DNA of 64,000 bases from Taxillus chinensis (GCA_023512835.1 CM042086.1:12862809-12926808), one strand, 5' to 3'; positions 1 through 12,684 are shown, numbered from the stretch's first letter. The notes: generated by a model not told the origin, from the letters alone. Translations and numbers: made by a program.

Positions 1-834
1 TCTGCTTCTCGGGTTCATTGGGTAAGATTATTTTCTATTGGTTATTATTGAAAATAATGAATTCTGGATATAATTGTGTGCAAGATTTTTTTTTTCTAAT
101 ACGTTTGTGTAGTATATTATATTACCTTTTACCTTACAAGGTAACATCGATTCTACCATACTGATGCGTGTGGCTTTAATGTTGATTGTTCCTTCCAGAT
201 CTATGATATTTTCCAGCTTCTCCCCCAAAGAGTTCAGGTTGGGGTATTCTCTGCTACAATGCCACCCGAGGCTCTTGAGATCACAAGGAAATTCATGAAC
301 AAACCTGTAAGGATTCTTGTCAAGCGTGATGAACTCACTCTGGAGGGTATAAAGCAGTTCTATGTCAATACCGACAAGGAAGAGTGGAAGCTTGAGACTC
401 TGTGTGATCTCTACGAGACCTTAGCCATCACTCAAAGTGTTATCTTTGTGAACACTCGGCGCAAGGTTGACTGGTTGACCGACAACATGCGTAGCCGAGA
501 CCACACTGTCTCGGCTACCCATGGGGACATGGACCAGAACACGAGAGACATCATTATGCGGGAGTTCCGTTCCGGGTCTTCCCGTGTCCTTATCACCACC
601 GATCTCTTGGCTCGGGGTATTGATGTGCAGCAGGTCTCCCTTGTCATCAATTATGATCTCCCAACTCAGCCAGAGAATTATCTTCATCGTATTGGACGAA
701 GTGGACGGTTTGGCAGGAAAGGTGTTGCCATCAACTTTGTTGTCACCGAGGACATGCGGATGCTCTCGGACATCCAAAGGTTTTACAATGTGGTTATCGA
801 GGAGCTGCCTAGTAATGTTGCTGATCTCCTTTAA
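1..834 (+). CDS. eIF4A-type DEAD-box RNA helicase, 3' part (5' end outside window)
   Basis: ATP-dependent RNA helicase of the eIF4A family, which unwinds 5' UTR structure as part of the cytoplasmic eIF4F complex. A probable exon ends at 21 (GTAAG donor at 22). The last exon is 199-834 and gives 211 residues plus stop. Helicase motifs occur in order: FSATMP (motif III), FVNTRRK (IV), ARGIDVQQV (V) and [13 protein letters not shown] (VI), ending in the family terminus NVADLL. The C-terminal segment reads [10 protein letters not shown], where canonical plant eIF4A has a TKDDE/TREDE-type stretch, so this may be a divergent paralogue. The first 21 bases look like the MLSRGF motif, but in the frame required by the splice they read poorly; short homopolymer differences would explain it. 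Family call is secure; paralogue identity is not. Confidence 0.93.
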
Positions 835-2819
835 TTTGTTTTCTTTTCCTCCGTTGGCGAAGGGAATGAAAGCAGTGGTAAGCAAAACTATTTATTGTGT
901 TGTCTTTTTTATTTTATTTTTTTAAAATTTTCCTCTTGTTTAATAGTTCGGAAGTCTGTCTAATTTTAAGAGATGAATTTGTACGGAACTTTTTTCTGCA
1001 AACGTAGAAGCCACAATTGCCTTCTTGGCACTGGCTTCTGTTGCAAAATTTTAAGGTGGTACCAAGGTTTGTGCTTCATGTTGTTTCGTCCAAACGCACC
1101 CCTCTAATATATCTCTCCTTTCAGCGCCCGTTCCTTGTTCAGTGCTTTTGAGGGGTTCTGTGTCACTGCTTCAAAGTTGAGTTTTAGTCTATTATAGTTG
1201 AGTAATGCCACATGTAAATTGTGTGTTTTTTTCTTTTTTTCTTTTTTACCTTTGTCATTTGATGATCCATCAACTGTTTATTCATACCAAATGCCATTGA
1301 AAAGCACTAATTGCATATTCGGTGCTTTGAATGAAGCCTGCGAGACCAACAAAATACAAATACAAGCCTATTTGAATTATATAATTTATGTTTTGTCTTC
1401 CTTTCTCTTTCGCGTTAATCAAGAAGCCCAAGACATGCTCAATCTTGCTTATTTTTCCATATCAGTAGTTTTAATACATTTATATATTATCTAATAATGA
1501 AGAAACCCAAAAATAAATAACAAAAAACTGATGTAATTACTTACCTAACCTAGTGATGTAATAATGTAGGGAAAAACAGATTACAAAAAATCGTTATCAA
1601 TTTACGTGTTGTTTTGGTTAAAATTACGTCAGCGGCAATTACACTTTATGAACAGGTCATTGAACTTAACATTTTTTAAATTAACAGAACCTACTTTTTA
1701 TTTTTGCTTGTTAGTTGATTTTTTTTTTCATACACATGTTTTTTTAAATAAAGTAAAATTTTAAAATGGTTGTTTTTTAAAAAATAAGCTTTAATTGTTT
1801 TTTATTTTTAAATAAAAACCGTTACTTTATAATTTCGTTTTTATCAGTTTTTTTTTTTAAATTTTTTATGAAGTCTGATTTAAAAAGAAAAATATTTTTT
1901 AAAAACATATTTCTCTTTCATTTTTTAAAATTTAAAATTTAAACTATAATTTTAATAAAAAATGAAAATATAAAATTAAGAACGAACCAACCAAATTTTG
2001 ATGGTGAGTGATAAGCAAAGGAATTGATGGTGGCGTCAAGGCTCCAATTTTGCAAACGTATTCTTTTCCAACAAATTAAAAACGATTGTGGTATATAAAG
2101 GAAAAAGAATGTATAGATTTAGGGTTTTTTACCATCATAAGAGAAATAACTAGTTTGGAGCTTGGAAAGGACAAAATCATTATTAGCTGTATTATTAGAG
2201 AAATAAAAATCATACCCCTGAGCATTTTTATTATTTTAAATAAAAATAATATGTGCGGTTCGCAATATTATTACGATAAGATTGATTTATAAATTTTTTA
2301 TTCTACATTGATATGGCACCATATCATTAAAAATTCAAAATTACCCCTGATTATACAAGCCCGGATAACATGGCGCTGTATTAAAGCTCCTGTCCAGATT
2401 TGATCATATTTTTGCGTCATCGGTACAGAGTACAAACTTATTTTGATTTTGATATATATATATATATATATAAGGGAATAAGATATTATTTTTTTAAATT
2501 ATAAATTTAGATAATATAAATTTATTTTAACCTATAATTTTTAAAAATAATCAAACAGAATAATTCTGATAAACCAAACATATTTACTTCCCAAAAATCC
2601 AAATGGACAGATATTGAAATAGCCGACCCTGAGTCAGTAAGATCTTACTCCTCACAATCGCATTAATGATTCGTTCTAAAGTCCCATATTTGCCGCCTCA
2701 ACTTCTGCGCTGACGTCGCCACGCGCTTATTCTTCAACGCGTTACCCCCACCGCCGATCCCTCCTGCCGCCACCCAGTGCCCACACACCGTACCTCCCCA
2801 TTCTCTTCACACGGCACCC
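835..2819. other. Intergenic: eIF4A 3' UTR, AT-rich spacer, DGAT1 promoter
   Basis: The first few hundred bases after the stop are presumably 3' UTR. From about 1500 to 2600 the DNA is very AT-rich with long A and T runs and no coding signal. A short (TA)n tract lies at about 2453-2472. From about 2630 to 2819 the base composition becomes GC-richer, as expected of a promoter and 5' UTR. A TGACGTC bZIP-type ACGT element is at 2711-2717. Confidence 0.6.

Positions 2820-2912
<93 letters not shown>
2820..2912. repeat. Compound (AC)n-(CT)n microsatellite in DGAT1 5' leader
   Basis: About 19 AC repeats (2820-2858) are followed directly by about 27 CT repeats (2859-2912). The tract ends two bases before the proposed DGAT1 ATG at 2915, so it is very likely transcribed as the last part of the 5' UTR. 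Confidence 0.95.
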
Positions 2913-2914
<2 letters not shown>

Positions 2915-2918
<4 letters not shown>

Positions 2919-5900
2919 CGATGACGGATTCGCCCGAAGCAGTATGTGTCAAATCCGTCCCTCACCGCGACTCCGATATCAACCTCTCCCTCCGCCGCCG
3001 TGCTGCCTCCTCCGAATCACCTTCCGAAACGGACGCTCGGGGACCTGATATCGACGACGGTGATCGGTTTGAATCGCCGCCGCCGACGGCGGCGGCGGCG
3101 GCGGCGAAGGAAAATGATCGTGGCGCTGATATGTTTGGGAAAAGTGGCGCCGAGAATCGAGTGCGAGATGTTGTTTCCTTGAAGTTCGCTTATCGGCCCT
3201 CCATCCCCGCCCACCGCGTCGCCAAGGAGAGTCCTCTCAGCTCTAACGCAATCTTCAAACAGGTCTCCCATGTCAGCTGTGCTGTTTGTTTTTTAATATA
3301 ATTTTTTGTTTTCTCCATTTTTCTCTTTTTAGTGTTTTTTTCTTTCTTATTTAATCAATCATGCGCTGTCGTTGTCTTTGTGCTGAACTCGGATTCGAGC
3401 CATGAGTTCGTACTTTTACTTGTTGCTGCAATTGTCTAGTATGATTTTGCTACTGCGCTTTTTAAACGTTGATAGAAGTATTATAGGAACTTAGATTTTA
3501 GCGCCAACCGCAGACCTTGGTCTCCGTTCTTTTATTCTATAGGCTTGATTGCAAAAATTTGGTACCTCACTAGTTGCAACTTTATGGTGTCTAGAGCTGT
3601 CAATTGTGAAAACAATCCTTAAGTTGACTACCAACCATTAAATGAAAGATAAAAAATATAGTTGTTGATGTTCTTTATTTTACACATGATCTTCATTCGA
3701 ATAGCTAGAGATATGTGCAGGTGGGCTTTGCAAAACAAAGCAATTTTTATCAAATATATGAGTTTAATAAATGATACGTACGAGGGAGTTGTAATCAATG
3801 TTACGACTTGGTGGTAATTAACGGACGAGTTTTTAATTATATCAAGAGTGCATCAACAATTGGTCCTTTTTTCTTTACAGTAGTAATGGATGTTATATCA
3901 AATAGAGTATTGAGCTAATAATAAATAACATACATAGAAATTTAGTATTGCAGAGATGCGAATGTTAAGATAGATGTATGATAAGACTAGGACGGACAAA
4001 ATTAGAAATGAAGATATTTGTCGTGTTATTGGACTAATTCCAATTAAACATAAGATGAGAGATAATCACTTACGTTAAGTTAAGCATTTAAACGTAGATT
4101 AACGAATACACCTCATAGGAGGGTGGAGAATATTGAAATTGAATAAGCTTAAGTGAAAATCAAAAATGACTTAAAACGGAGGTGGTAACAAAGGACATTA
4201 AATTACTAGATTTGAAAAAAAAATTACATGAAGAGAAAGTTTCGTGTATTAGATCAAATATAAACTTATTTATCTGTTTTAATTCATATAGCCGATTTGA
4301 TATTATTGAGATTAAAACTAATTGGTTTGGTTTGGATGTTCGGTATTTTATTATTTTTCTTTAAATGTGTTTTTATTCTTAACTTGGCTATTAATCATAA
4401 GTTTATATTATGTGACAGAGTCATGCAGGTCTCCTTAACCTATGTATAGTGGTTCTTGTCGCTGTAAATGGAAGGCTTATCATTGAAAATCTAATGAAGG
4501 TTTGTGGTTGAACTTGGATGCACAATCATTAAGATTAAGTTTTAGTTTATTTTATCAATATATGAGCCAATTTTGTATGTAATGTGTATAAATTTATCAA
4601 TTTAATTTTTATTTTTAAGTTGGACCTTAGTGTACCGATAGGATTACTGTCTCATGACTTAAAAATCATGGGTTCGAGTTAAAGACAAATCTCTTACAAT
4701 TAATTAATTAATTGGGACTATGGTCCAATCCTTTTCTGGACCGTGAGAGCTTCGTGTACTAGGTCTGCCCTATTGATTACAACCTTTGGGTTTATGCTTT
4801 GTGTTGCAGTATGGTTTGTTGATTGGATCTGATTTTTGGTTTAGCTCAAGATCATTGAGAGACTGGCCCCTACTTATGTGCTGGTATATGTTCTGAAACT
4901 TTTGTTGTATTCTATTTGAAGAATAATTTTGACGTTCTTGAATTCTATTTAAGTTAAAGTTTATCCATATATGTTTCTGTCTCACTAGCTCGTGCATTTT
5001 TTATCACACTGACAGTCTCAGCCTGCCAATTTTCCCCCTTATGGCCTTTACAGTTGAAACGTTAGTGCAACAAAACTACATAATGGAACCAGTAAGTGAT
5101 TCTAGGCCACTAATAATCTTATTTCCTTCCATTGCTGTGTCTATTTCAGTGCCTGATGTATAGGCCTTTGTTTTTTTTGGCCCCACTATTAAAAATAATT
5201 CCTATGCATTTTGTTGAGATTCTATGGTTCCATATCACTTGTAATGAGTCTGATGGGCTAACTTGAGTCAATTTAATCAATTGTTCCATTATTTTGTGCT
5301 TACTCTTAACGGAATAATTCATGTTACTTTACACCAAAAAAATCCCTTTGTGGTATCGTTCTTTTAACTAATAAAATTAGAGTACTTTTTCCCTGTCAGA
5401 ATTAGAATAAGCAGGGCATTGCTAACAGTGTACCAAAATTGCTTTGATATTTTTTAATACCCCTTAACCCAACTTAAGTTTATATTTCCTTTCAACTATT
5501 TGAAGTTGAATGTACAAATGAGTTTCCTTCATGCAGTTCTACCCTCTAGAGTCCAGCCATTAGTAGCGTGGGTATATATTTTTACAATATCCCATCCCAT
5601 TGCCTTTACCTTAAGCTTTATTCTGTAAATGTTTGATATATATATAGTGTGGTGCACTCTGCCTGAATTTTTCACTAATCAATTTTCTGTTTTTTTTTTC
5701 TTTAGTGTACCAAGGTTTAATATTTTATATACTAACGGATTTTTTGGTTGTCCGTCATAAATTTCGTTCATCAAATTAACTACATTACATTTCTATATTA
5801 TTTGTTTTTATTTGTTTTTATTTTTTTGTTGCAGGTTGCTGCCTTTCTTCATATAATAATTTCTTTGGCTGCTGTGCTTTATCCGGTTGTTGTGATTCTG

Positions 5901-8900
5901 AGGTCTGATTTTGCTTTTGTGACTTCACCTGATAGTACAATGTACTCTTGTCATGTTTTTTTTCCTGCTTCAATTAGTCTGCTCTTTTTGGCTAAGCATG
6001 TACAATGTGCTCATAGGCTTAAAAGGATGCCAGCTATGTAGTTTAACGGCTATTATGTAAATAGGCCAGCACCACCCAGCTCTTTATGTAGCAATTGTCA
6101 TAACTGTTTACCTTCATCTTTCTAATTAGGGTAGAAGGTTAAAGGGATGCCAGCTATGTAGTTCAACTGCTATTATGTAAAGAAACCAGCACCACCCGGC
6201 TCTTTATGCAGCAATTGTAATAGCTATCCGTTAGGTTTTTTATTTAATTATCACCAATTTTTTTATGTACACTTACTAAAAAGTTCACAAAATAATTTTA
6301 GAACATCAATAATATTATAATTCAACAAAAATACCAAAAATAAAATTTTCAAAAGCAAAATAGAACATTCAATATTAAGTCATAGCAAAATTCAATTATT
6401 CAATCAAAATATTAAATATCTCAATATTAAAAGACAATAAAATTCACCTTAAAAACAGAACCTCACTTAAGGCGTAGGAAAAATTGTAATAACATTCAAA
6501 TTTTAAAGATAACAAATTAAAATAGAACATATTATAACTCACAAAACTACAGCTAGTTTTTTTTTTAAATGTAATATAAAGAAATTTTAAGTTGGTTGCT
6601 TACCCTAACCCAAACTTTAACTCATTATACTTTTGGGTTTTACAAAAAACTTGATCGGTACCCATTTTTATCAGGTAAAACCCAAACCCATCAAATTGAA
6701 TTTGGCTAAAGCTCGTCCAAGTTGGGCTGATAATGCATACCTAGTCCGGGCCCCTAAAATTTGAAGGAGACCAAACGACCCTGAACTGTTTTAGCTTTCT
6801 TCTTCATGTGAGCTTCTGTTGCCACAATTAAAGAGAGCCCTAGTGATGCTGAATAGTGAGCGTAATGCGATACATAAAATGCTGTAACACTACATGATAA
6901 AATTGCAGGCTTATGCTTAATGATTTGGTAATGTGTTGTCTGTTTATTCATGCTATGCATGATGATTCATGGATTAGACATTTCTCTTTTAATTACATTA
7001 TTGATAGAAAAGTGATAAACAAAACACTTTACTTAATTTTTTCTAAATTGTGCAGGCTTCAATCTGTCGTCTTATCTGGTGTTACATTAATGCTATTTGC
7101 TTCCATTGTGTGGTTGAAGTTGGTTTCTTATGCACACACTAATTATGATATGCGAGCACTTGCCAAGTCAGTTGATAAGGTATGAAGTTTGGTTTCCTTG
7201 ATATATGTATATTTGGGGAAAAAGAGAAGGGTAGTAGTTCATTGATAATTCCTATTCTATTTTATATTTCTTCTCTTCTTAGAAAAGATTAGGGAAGTTC
7301 CATATGTTAGGTCGGTGAATACATTTTTGTTATTTTTATATGTAAAAGCCTTTTCCCTTTGATTTTAGGGTGATGTCATCCCAGGGTCTATGAATATGAA
7401 CTATTCTTTTAATGTAAGTTTCAAGAATCTGGTGTACTTTATGGTTGCTCCGACATTGTGCTACCAGGTAAATGGACTTATTCCTGTCATGTAAAAGACC
7501 TCAGACTGTTTCATTTATCATTGCTTTTGAGTACACGTTTATATGGTGGCTACATATGAATCAATTTTGTTTTATTCTTCTGTTGGTTTATTATCATTTC
7601 TAGACAAGCTATCCTCGTACTGAAAATGTTCGCAAGGGTTGGGTGGTTCGACAACTTGTGAAGTTGGTGATTTTTACAGGACTTATGGGGTTTATCATAG
7701 AACAAGTATGCTTTTAAATTCTGCTGAAAATTTTGCTTTATTTATTATAGATTGGCCTGTGTATTCTGACATGGCAGGCTTGGTGCAAATCTGCAGTATA
7801 TTAATCCAATTGTCCAGAACTCACAACACCCTTTGAAAGGGAACCTTTTATATGCCATAGAGAGGGTGCTAAAGCTTTCAGTTCCAACATTATATGTATG
7901 GCTTTGCATGTTCTACTGCTTTTTTCACCTTTGGTAAGCTCTACTTTCTTTTTGTTTTGGTTTCCAACATCAAGTTGCAGGATTTAAATGAATTTAATGA
8001 AGTTATTAAACTCAAAGCATCTGTTGTATCAGTGTCACTTAAAATTTGTTGATTTACTTATCCGTACTTGCCCTTGTCAAAGATTATTTTCCTGCCAAAT
8101 TGTCTGACAACAGATTTTGTTGGAATTTATAGGTTGAATATTCTTGCGGAGCTTCTTTGCTTTGCTGATCGAGAGTTTTACAAAGATTGGTGGAATGCAA
8201 AAACAGTTGAGGAGGTTGGCTTTTCATGGCCTTTAATGACTTTTTGTTTGTTTGTTTCAGCTTTCTATTGTTCAACTGAACTCATGAACTTGGTGTTTTT
8301 TTTAATGTATCTACACTTTCCCCTGGTTCGCAACCTGACATCAGTATTGGAGAATGTGGAATATGGTATGCTCCAGATTTTAAACAGTAGTATTTTATTG
8401 TCACTGTCCATTTTATATAGGATAGATGTCCGCAGCTTCTTTGTTCAGAGTGAGTTAATGTGTGTGTGTGTGTTTTCTTTATTATTTTTAAAAGTAAGAC
8501 AGAATGTCTTGTGCCATATATAACTCATGGAGTTCTTGTTCATTATAGCCAGTTCACAAATGGATGGTTCGGCATATCTATTTTCCATGCCTACGGAAGG
8601 GGATGTCCAAGGTAGGAAACCTTTCACGTAGCAGTTTTTCTTTGCAGAGCAAGTACTTCACCTTTTAACTAGAAAATATTGTGCTAGGCTTTTGTGTTCT
8701 TTTTGATTTTCCTCTAAAGTTTCTGATTCTTCCATGAGATTCTGTTTAGCCTAGGAAAAGTATATCGGATTGGACTGTATTTTGGTGTCTAGGAAAGCAA
8801 TTTCTTTGTAGATAAGGTGATGCCAGACATATCCAAACATTCAGACAGTTATTTTCTTCAATCCTCTGTCTCTCTGTCTCTCTCTTTTTATGCAAAATGT

Positions 8901-11542
8901 TACTAAGAACTTCTGAGACATGAACTCCCTTCCCTTCTATAAAATTGTAATTTGGCAATTTTGATCTGTGTGGAATTTTAATGAAACTCCGTTCTGAATA
9001 TGTAATTTGGCAATTTTGATCAACTGTACGTGGAATTATGCAAAAGCCACGTACATGGATGGAACCCAAAAAAAAAACAGAATTATGCTTTAAAAAAAAC
9101 TATGCTAACGCCGTTTATTTTTTTAGGAGGCATATTCTCAAAAACATGGATGGTGGAACCTCAAATGATAATTAATTTTAAATATATGTAGTTAATGGGA
9201 AAGGAAGGCCTTTGTAGTTACTGCTGTTACTTTCAGTCTCTTGTCATCATAATAAAATATTACTTTAAGATCCTGAATGGTACTTGGCGCTTTGTCATAT
9301 CAAAAAGATGCTTGTATTTTTCCAGTGGGAAATGTTTTGTTTTGTAGCGTTGTATATTCCTGTTGCATGATAAAGTTATGCCCGCTTATGATGCTATATG
9401 TGTTCATGGGCAATCAAATGCATTCTTTGTTTTTGTTAATTTACCTGTTGAATGAATGTGATTAGTAGCTGTATTTAGAAAAAATGATTATAAAACCTAG
9501 TCCTCATTTAATAGTTACTTTGTTGTTTGGGATGCACTTAGCATGCAATTCTTGTATGTGTTAAATAAAAATTTTCATTATTGGATCACTTACCTTTTAT
9601 CAGGCAGTGGCCATCTTCATTTCCTTTGTTGTGTCTGCCATATTCCATGAGGTAAATGACCTCTCTTATATCTTTATAGTAACTTTCATATCTATTACTT
9701 ACTATTTTCTTTTATATTTGATTATTTGTTTTTGTTGTGGGAAGAGTCTAGCGTTGCGATACTGCACTTTTATTTCATATTGAATTAGGTTTGTAGATCG
9801 CCGCTAAACTGATTCTTTGTTGTAATTCCATTGCTGCCTTGGACGTTTCTTAAAGAAGTGGAGGTTTGGATTGGCACAACAAGATCCCCATAACTAGGCC
9901 TGTTAAATAGGATTAAACTGAAATGACATTTTAATTTGGTTAGTTTGGACTATTTGCTTGGAACTATCGGTTTGTTTTTGAGACCTGCTAGATGTATATA
10001 GACATGGCAAATAGGCACCTGTGGCCAACAGTAAATGAGCACGGGCAATTTGAGCATGGACCTGGGATTATATTGCCCAAAAAACCTGGGCAATTTTTCA
10101 TATCTGTGTTGGCTCGTAGGCACTCAACCTTTTTAATTTTAATTTTAATTTTTATATTTAATAATTTATATGTATTATTTTTTGAAGTTGTAATGTATTA
10201 AAAGTTACATATATATAATAATAATACTTGTGTGTGTGTATATATATATATATATTATGTGCAATTTTTTTACGAATAAAACTGTTTTTAATATAATATC
10301 TATATAGAAATAAATGTATATAAAATATATTTCTGTAGATATGCATGCATGGACAAATACATATTTGTAAAGTTTCATATAAAATTTCTTAATAAAATTA
10401 TTTGAAAAAAATAACTACAGATTGCTAGTACTCACGGACTGGGCACTTTTGAGTCAGGCAAAACCGGGCACAAGCAAATTTGCTTATGTTTTTAGGCACC
10501 AGATATGTTGCCCATGATCCCTCTCAAATCGCAAGTGCCACGTGCATGGGTCTTAATTGCCAGGTCTATATGTATATTGGGCTCAACTGAGAATCAGACT
10601 ATGGTTATCCACATCCGGACAAAATTGGTGCACTGTTCATGTGTTCAAGAATAGGGAATGCATACCATCAAACACGCAACAGAGGTCATTTTGTTCTACA
10701 GCTGATAGTCCTATTTTATTTGTAATTGTGTTCTACAGTTATGCATTGCCGTTCCATGCCACATGTTCAAATTATGGGCCTTTATTGGAATTATGTTACA
10801 GGTAATAATGTTTTCATGGTATCTACATCTTCTCGATTGCTCATATTCACCACTCTTGTATAGGAATTTGTTGTTAGGAAACAGACATCTTCAGCCTTCA
10901 GTTTTGACACGTGAAAATGGATTTGCAAGATATGTACATGCAAACATAAGAAATCCCCACAATTATAGCAGTTGTTTTAAGGGAGCACTGCTTTCTTTCC
11001 ACATTCAACATCAGTGGAAATTTTGGAGTTGGGACTAGGGATTTTTATATATATGTATATATATATAGGGATTATTGCAGAGTTCTTCTACATGCAGGTA
11101 AGCTGCAAAGGGTACTCTCCTACAGTTGAATTGATTCTTAAAGCTAATCCAACGGCAGAGAGTGCCCTCCACGGCCTACCTGCAGAAATTTTTTTATTTT
11201 CCATCCTTGTAGCTTGGTCCACTTGGGAACTTACAACCAGAGGTTACTTTTTTTTTTTTTGTTTTTTTTGTTTTTTTTTTTGGGTTTCAAACAGATTCCT
11301 TTGGTCGTAGTCACAAAATACCTACAAAACAGGTTCAAAAACTCTACGGTATGTATAATTTCATAATTGCACATAAATTTATTTTTGACGCTGTTTATTA
11401 TTTCCGAGCATCCAATTTAAGTTACAGGTTATGTGCATAGGCTCTAGGTTATATACAATTTGTTTCTTTTATATATACTGCACAGCATCACTGGTATGAA
11501 ACGTGTACCTAGCATGATTTTAACCATTCCAGGCTCCAAGTC

Positions 11543-11588
<46 letters not shown>

Positions 11589-11715
11589 AAGTTGAATATT
11601 ACCCTTTTCCATTTTTTTGAAATGGCAGGTGGGGAATACAATTTTCTGGTGCTTTTTCAGCATTTTTGGCCAGCCCATGTGTGTTCTTCTATACTATCAT
11701 GATATGATGAATTAG
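2915..11715 (+). CDS. DGAT1: Diacylglycerol O-acyltransferase 1 (DGAT1), complete, 16 exons
   Basis: Endoplasmic-reticulum MBOAT-family enzyme that transfers an acyl group from acyl-CoA to diacylglycerol, the committed step of triacylglycerol synthesis. Exons: 2915-3262, 4419-4499, 4810-4883, 5016-5091, 5835-5902, 7056-7179, 7369-7467, 7604-7705, 7797-7933, 8133-8214, 8345-8365, 8549-8611, 9604-9651, 10739-10801, 11295-11348, 11629-11715. They join in frame to 508 aa, the normal plant DGAT1 size and exon count. The N-terminus is hydrophilic with a polyalanine run, followed by several hydrophobic membrane segments. Signatures seen: SYAHTNYDMR, FYKDWWN (about residues 385-391) and the MBOAT histidine in SAIFHE (His440). 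Exon 11 is only 21 nt. The protein ends YYHDMMN, a little shorter than the tail usual in the family. A second in-frame Met lies two codons downstream of the chosen start. Confidence 0.97.
3845..4265 (+). mobile_element. Degenerate RTE-like LINE fragment in DGAT1 intron 1
   Basis: The + strand translation has the C-terminal reverse-transcriptase tail typical of plant RTE elements: a KTRTDKIRNEDI segment, then IPIKHKMRDNHLR, then VVTKDIKLLDL. It is interrupted by stops and small frameshifts. Upstream, a VMDVIS stretch near 3885 matches the RT region, with an internal deletion between. The element is dead and lies inside intron 1 (3263-4418) in sense orientation. Confidence 0.75.
6017..6235. repeat. 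Tandem ~120-bp duplication in DGAT1 intron 5
   Basis: Two copies (about 6017-6115 and 6136-6235) share GGATGCCAGCTATGTAGTT, CTATTATGTAAA, CCAGCACCACCC and CTCTTTATG, with scattered substitutions. The rest of this 1.15-kb intron (5903-7055) is AT-rich with no other recognisable content. Confidence 0.85.
10001..10530. mobile_element. Candidate non-autonomous element with imperfect inverted ends, DGAT1 intron 13
   Basis: The left side reads CATGGCAAATAGGCACC and the right side, in reverse complement, reads CATGGGCAACATATCTGGTG. The GGGCA-rich outer parts flank an AT-rich core with a (TA)n tract. The symmetry suggests a MITE or foldback element, but I could not fix clean termini or a target duplication. 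Confidence 0.3.
11543..11588. repeat. Compound (CT)n-(CA)n microsatellite in DGAT1 last intron
   Basis: A CT tract (about 11543-11567) runs straight into a CA tract (to about 11588). It ends 40 bases before the last exon and so overlaps the polypyrimidine/branch-site zone of intron 15. Confidence 0.95.
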
Positions 11716-12681
11716 CTATAGTGAAACCAAAGTGAAACTCCGCAGGGTAACTCTGTATACACGCTACCGTTGGGGGTATTTTTCGTGTCCTTGTTTTGGA
11801 AATCAGGCTTGTAAATCAATCTCCGAGTGTATGAGTACGACAGCTTTGATGAAAATGCAGTACAGTTGGAAAATTTTTAAATGAAATTGTCTTCGCTTAC
11901 TCATCCCCCTATGTAATGTCATCTAGATGTGGCAAAATCCTGATGAGCTTCTGCTGTTTTTTTTTTTTATTTTTGTTTTGTTATTCTTTCTAATTTGTTG
12001 GGGGGTGGCCGGTGGGGTGGGGTAAGAGAGAGGAGGGCTGGAAATCCTACAAATTAAGGGTTTATTGTTTTATTTTATTTTTAAAGCTTTTTTGGGTGGT
12101 TAAATATCATTGATTGCTGACTTTTCTTGGTAATTTAGAATTGACGTTTTTTTCTTGTTTTTTCTTTTTTTGAATTTTTTTTATACCGAGATATTTGCGA
12201 TTTTGGTTGGTTTTTGCGCACCACTTTACACCACGACTAATTCTGAAAACTCTATTGCAATGATATTTAAAATGTCATAATTTTTTAGATCGAAGAGAGA
12301 TGAATCAGGGTCCCATTCAAAAGTGAAGAACTTTTGAATATTTAAATTATTATTTTTATGAAAATTACATGAATTACAAATTACAAGAGAGTGATAAATT
12401 GTAAAATGAATACAGGACAGTGTTCCATAAAACTAGGTTGCACACGTAAATAAGTTGTAATGTAAAAGAAGAATATTACTATATACAAGTAAAATAAAAT
12501 ATTAATCCATAATAGGATGCAACATAAGGATTCTATTCTGTCATTAGTTTAACACCAAAGAAAACCCTTCCTCCTCTCCTCTTCTCTCTTATTTTCTCAC
12601 TATAACCATTCGGAGCACACCACGTGCCTGTCCTTGCCTCCTCATAGTCGCTCGTTTTCCTGATCCAGATCAAACCACTAT

Positions 12682-12684
<3 letters not shown>

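Noticed and set aside
2734..2952. Minus-strand frame with long Arg-Glu and Val-Cys repeats
   Set aside because: Translation of the AC/CT microsatellite, not a gene. The same holds for repeat-derived frames at 11444-11702, 13269-13679, 24719-25162 and 29950-30401.
4182..4364. Small + strand ORF in DGAT1 intron 1
   Set aside because: Part of the RTE-like LINE fossil, not an independent gene.
4620..4700. SINE/tRNA-like text with a GGGTTCGAGTT B-box-like word
   Set aside because: No full A-box/B-box pair, cloverleaf or tail could be assembled.
9120..9175. Possible extra DGAT1 exon near GGCATATTCTCAAAAACATGG
   Set aside because: Joining exon 8549-8611 directly to 9604-9651 gives the conserved family sequence in frame, so no exon is needed here.
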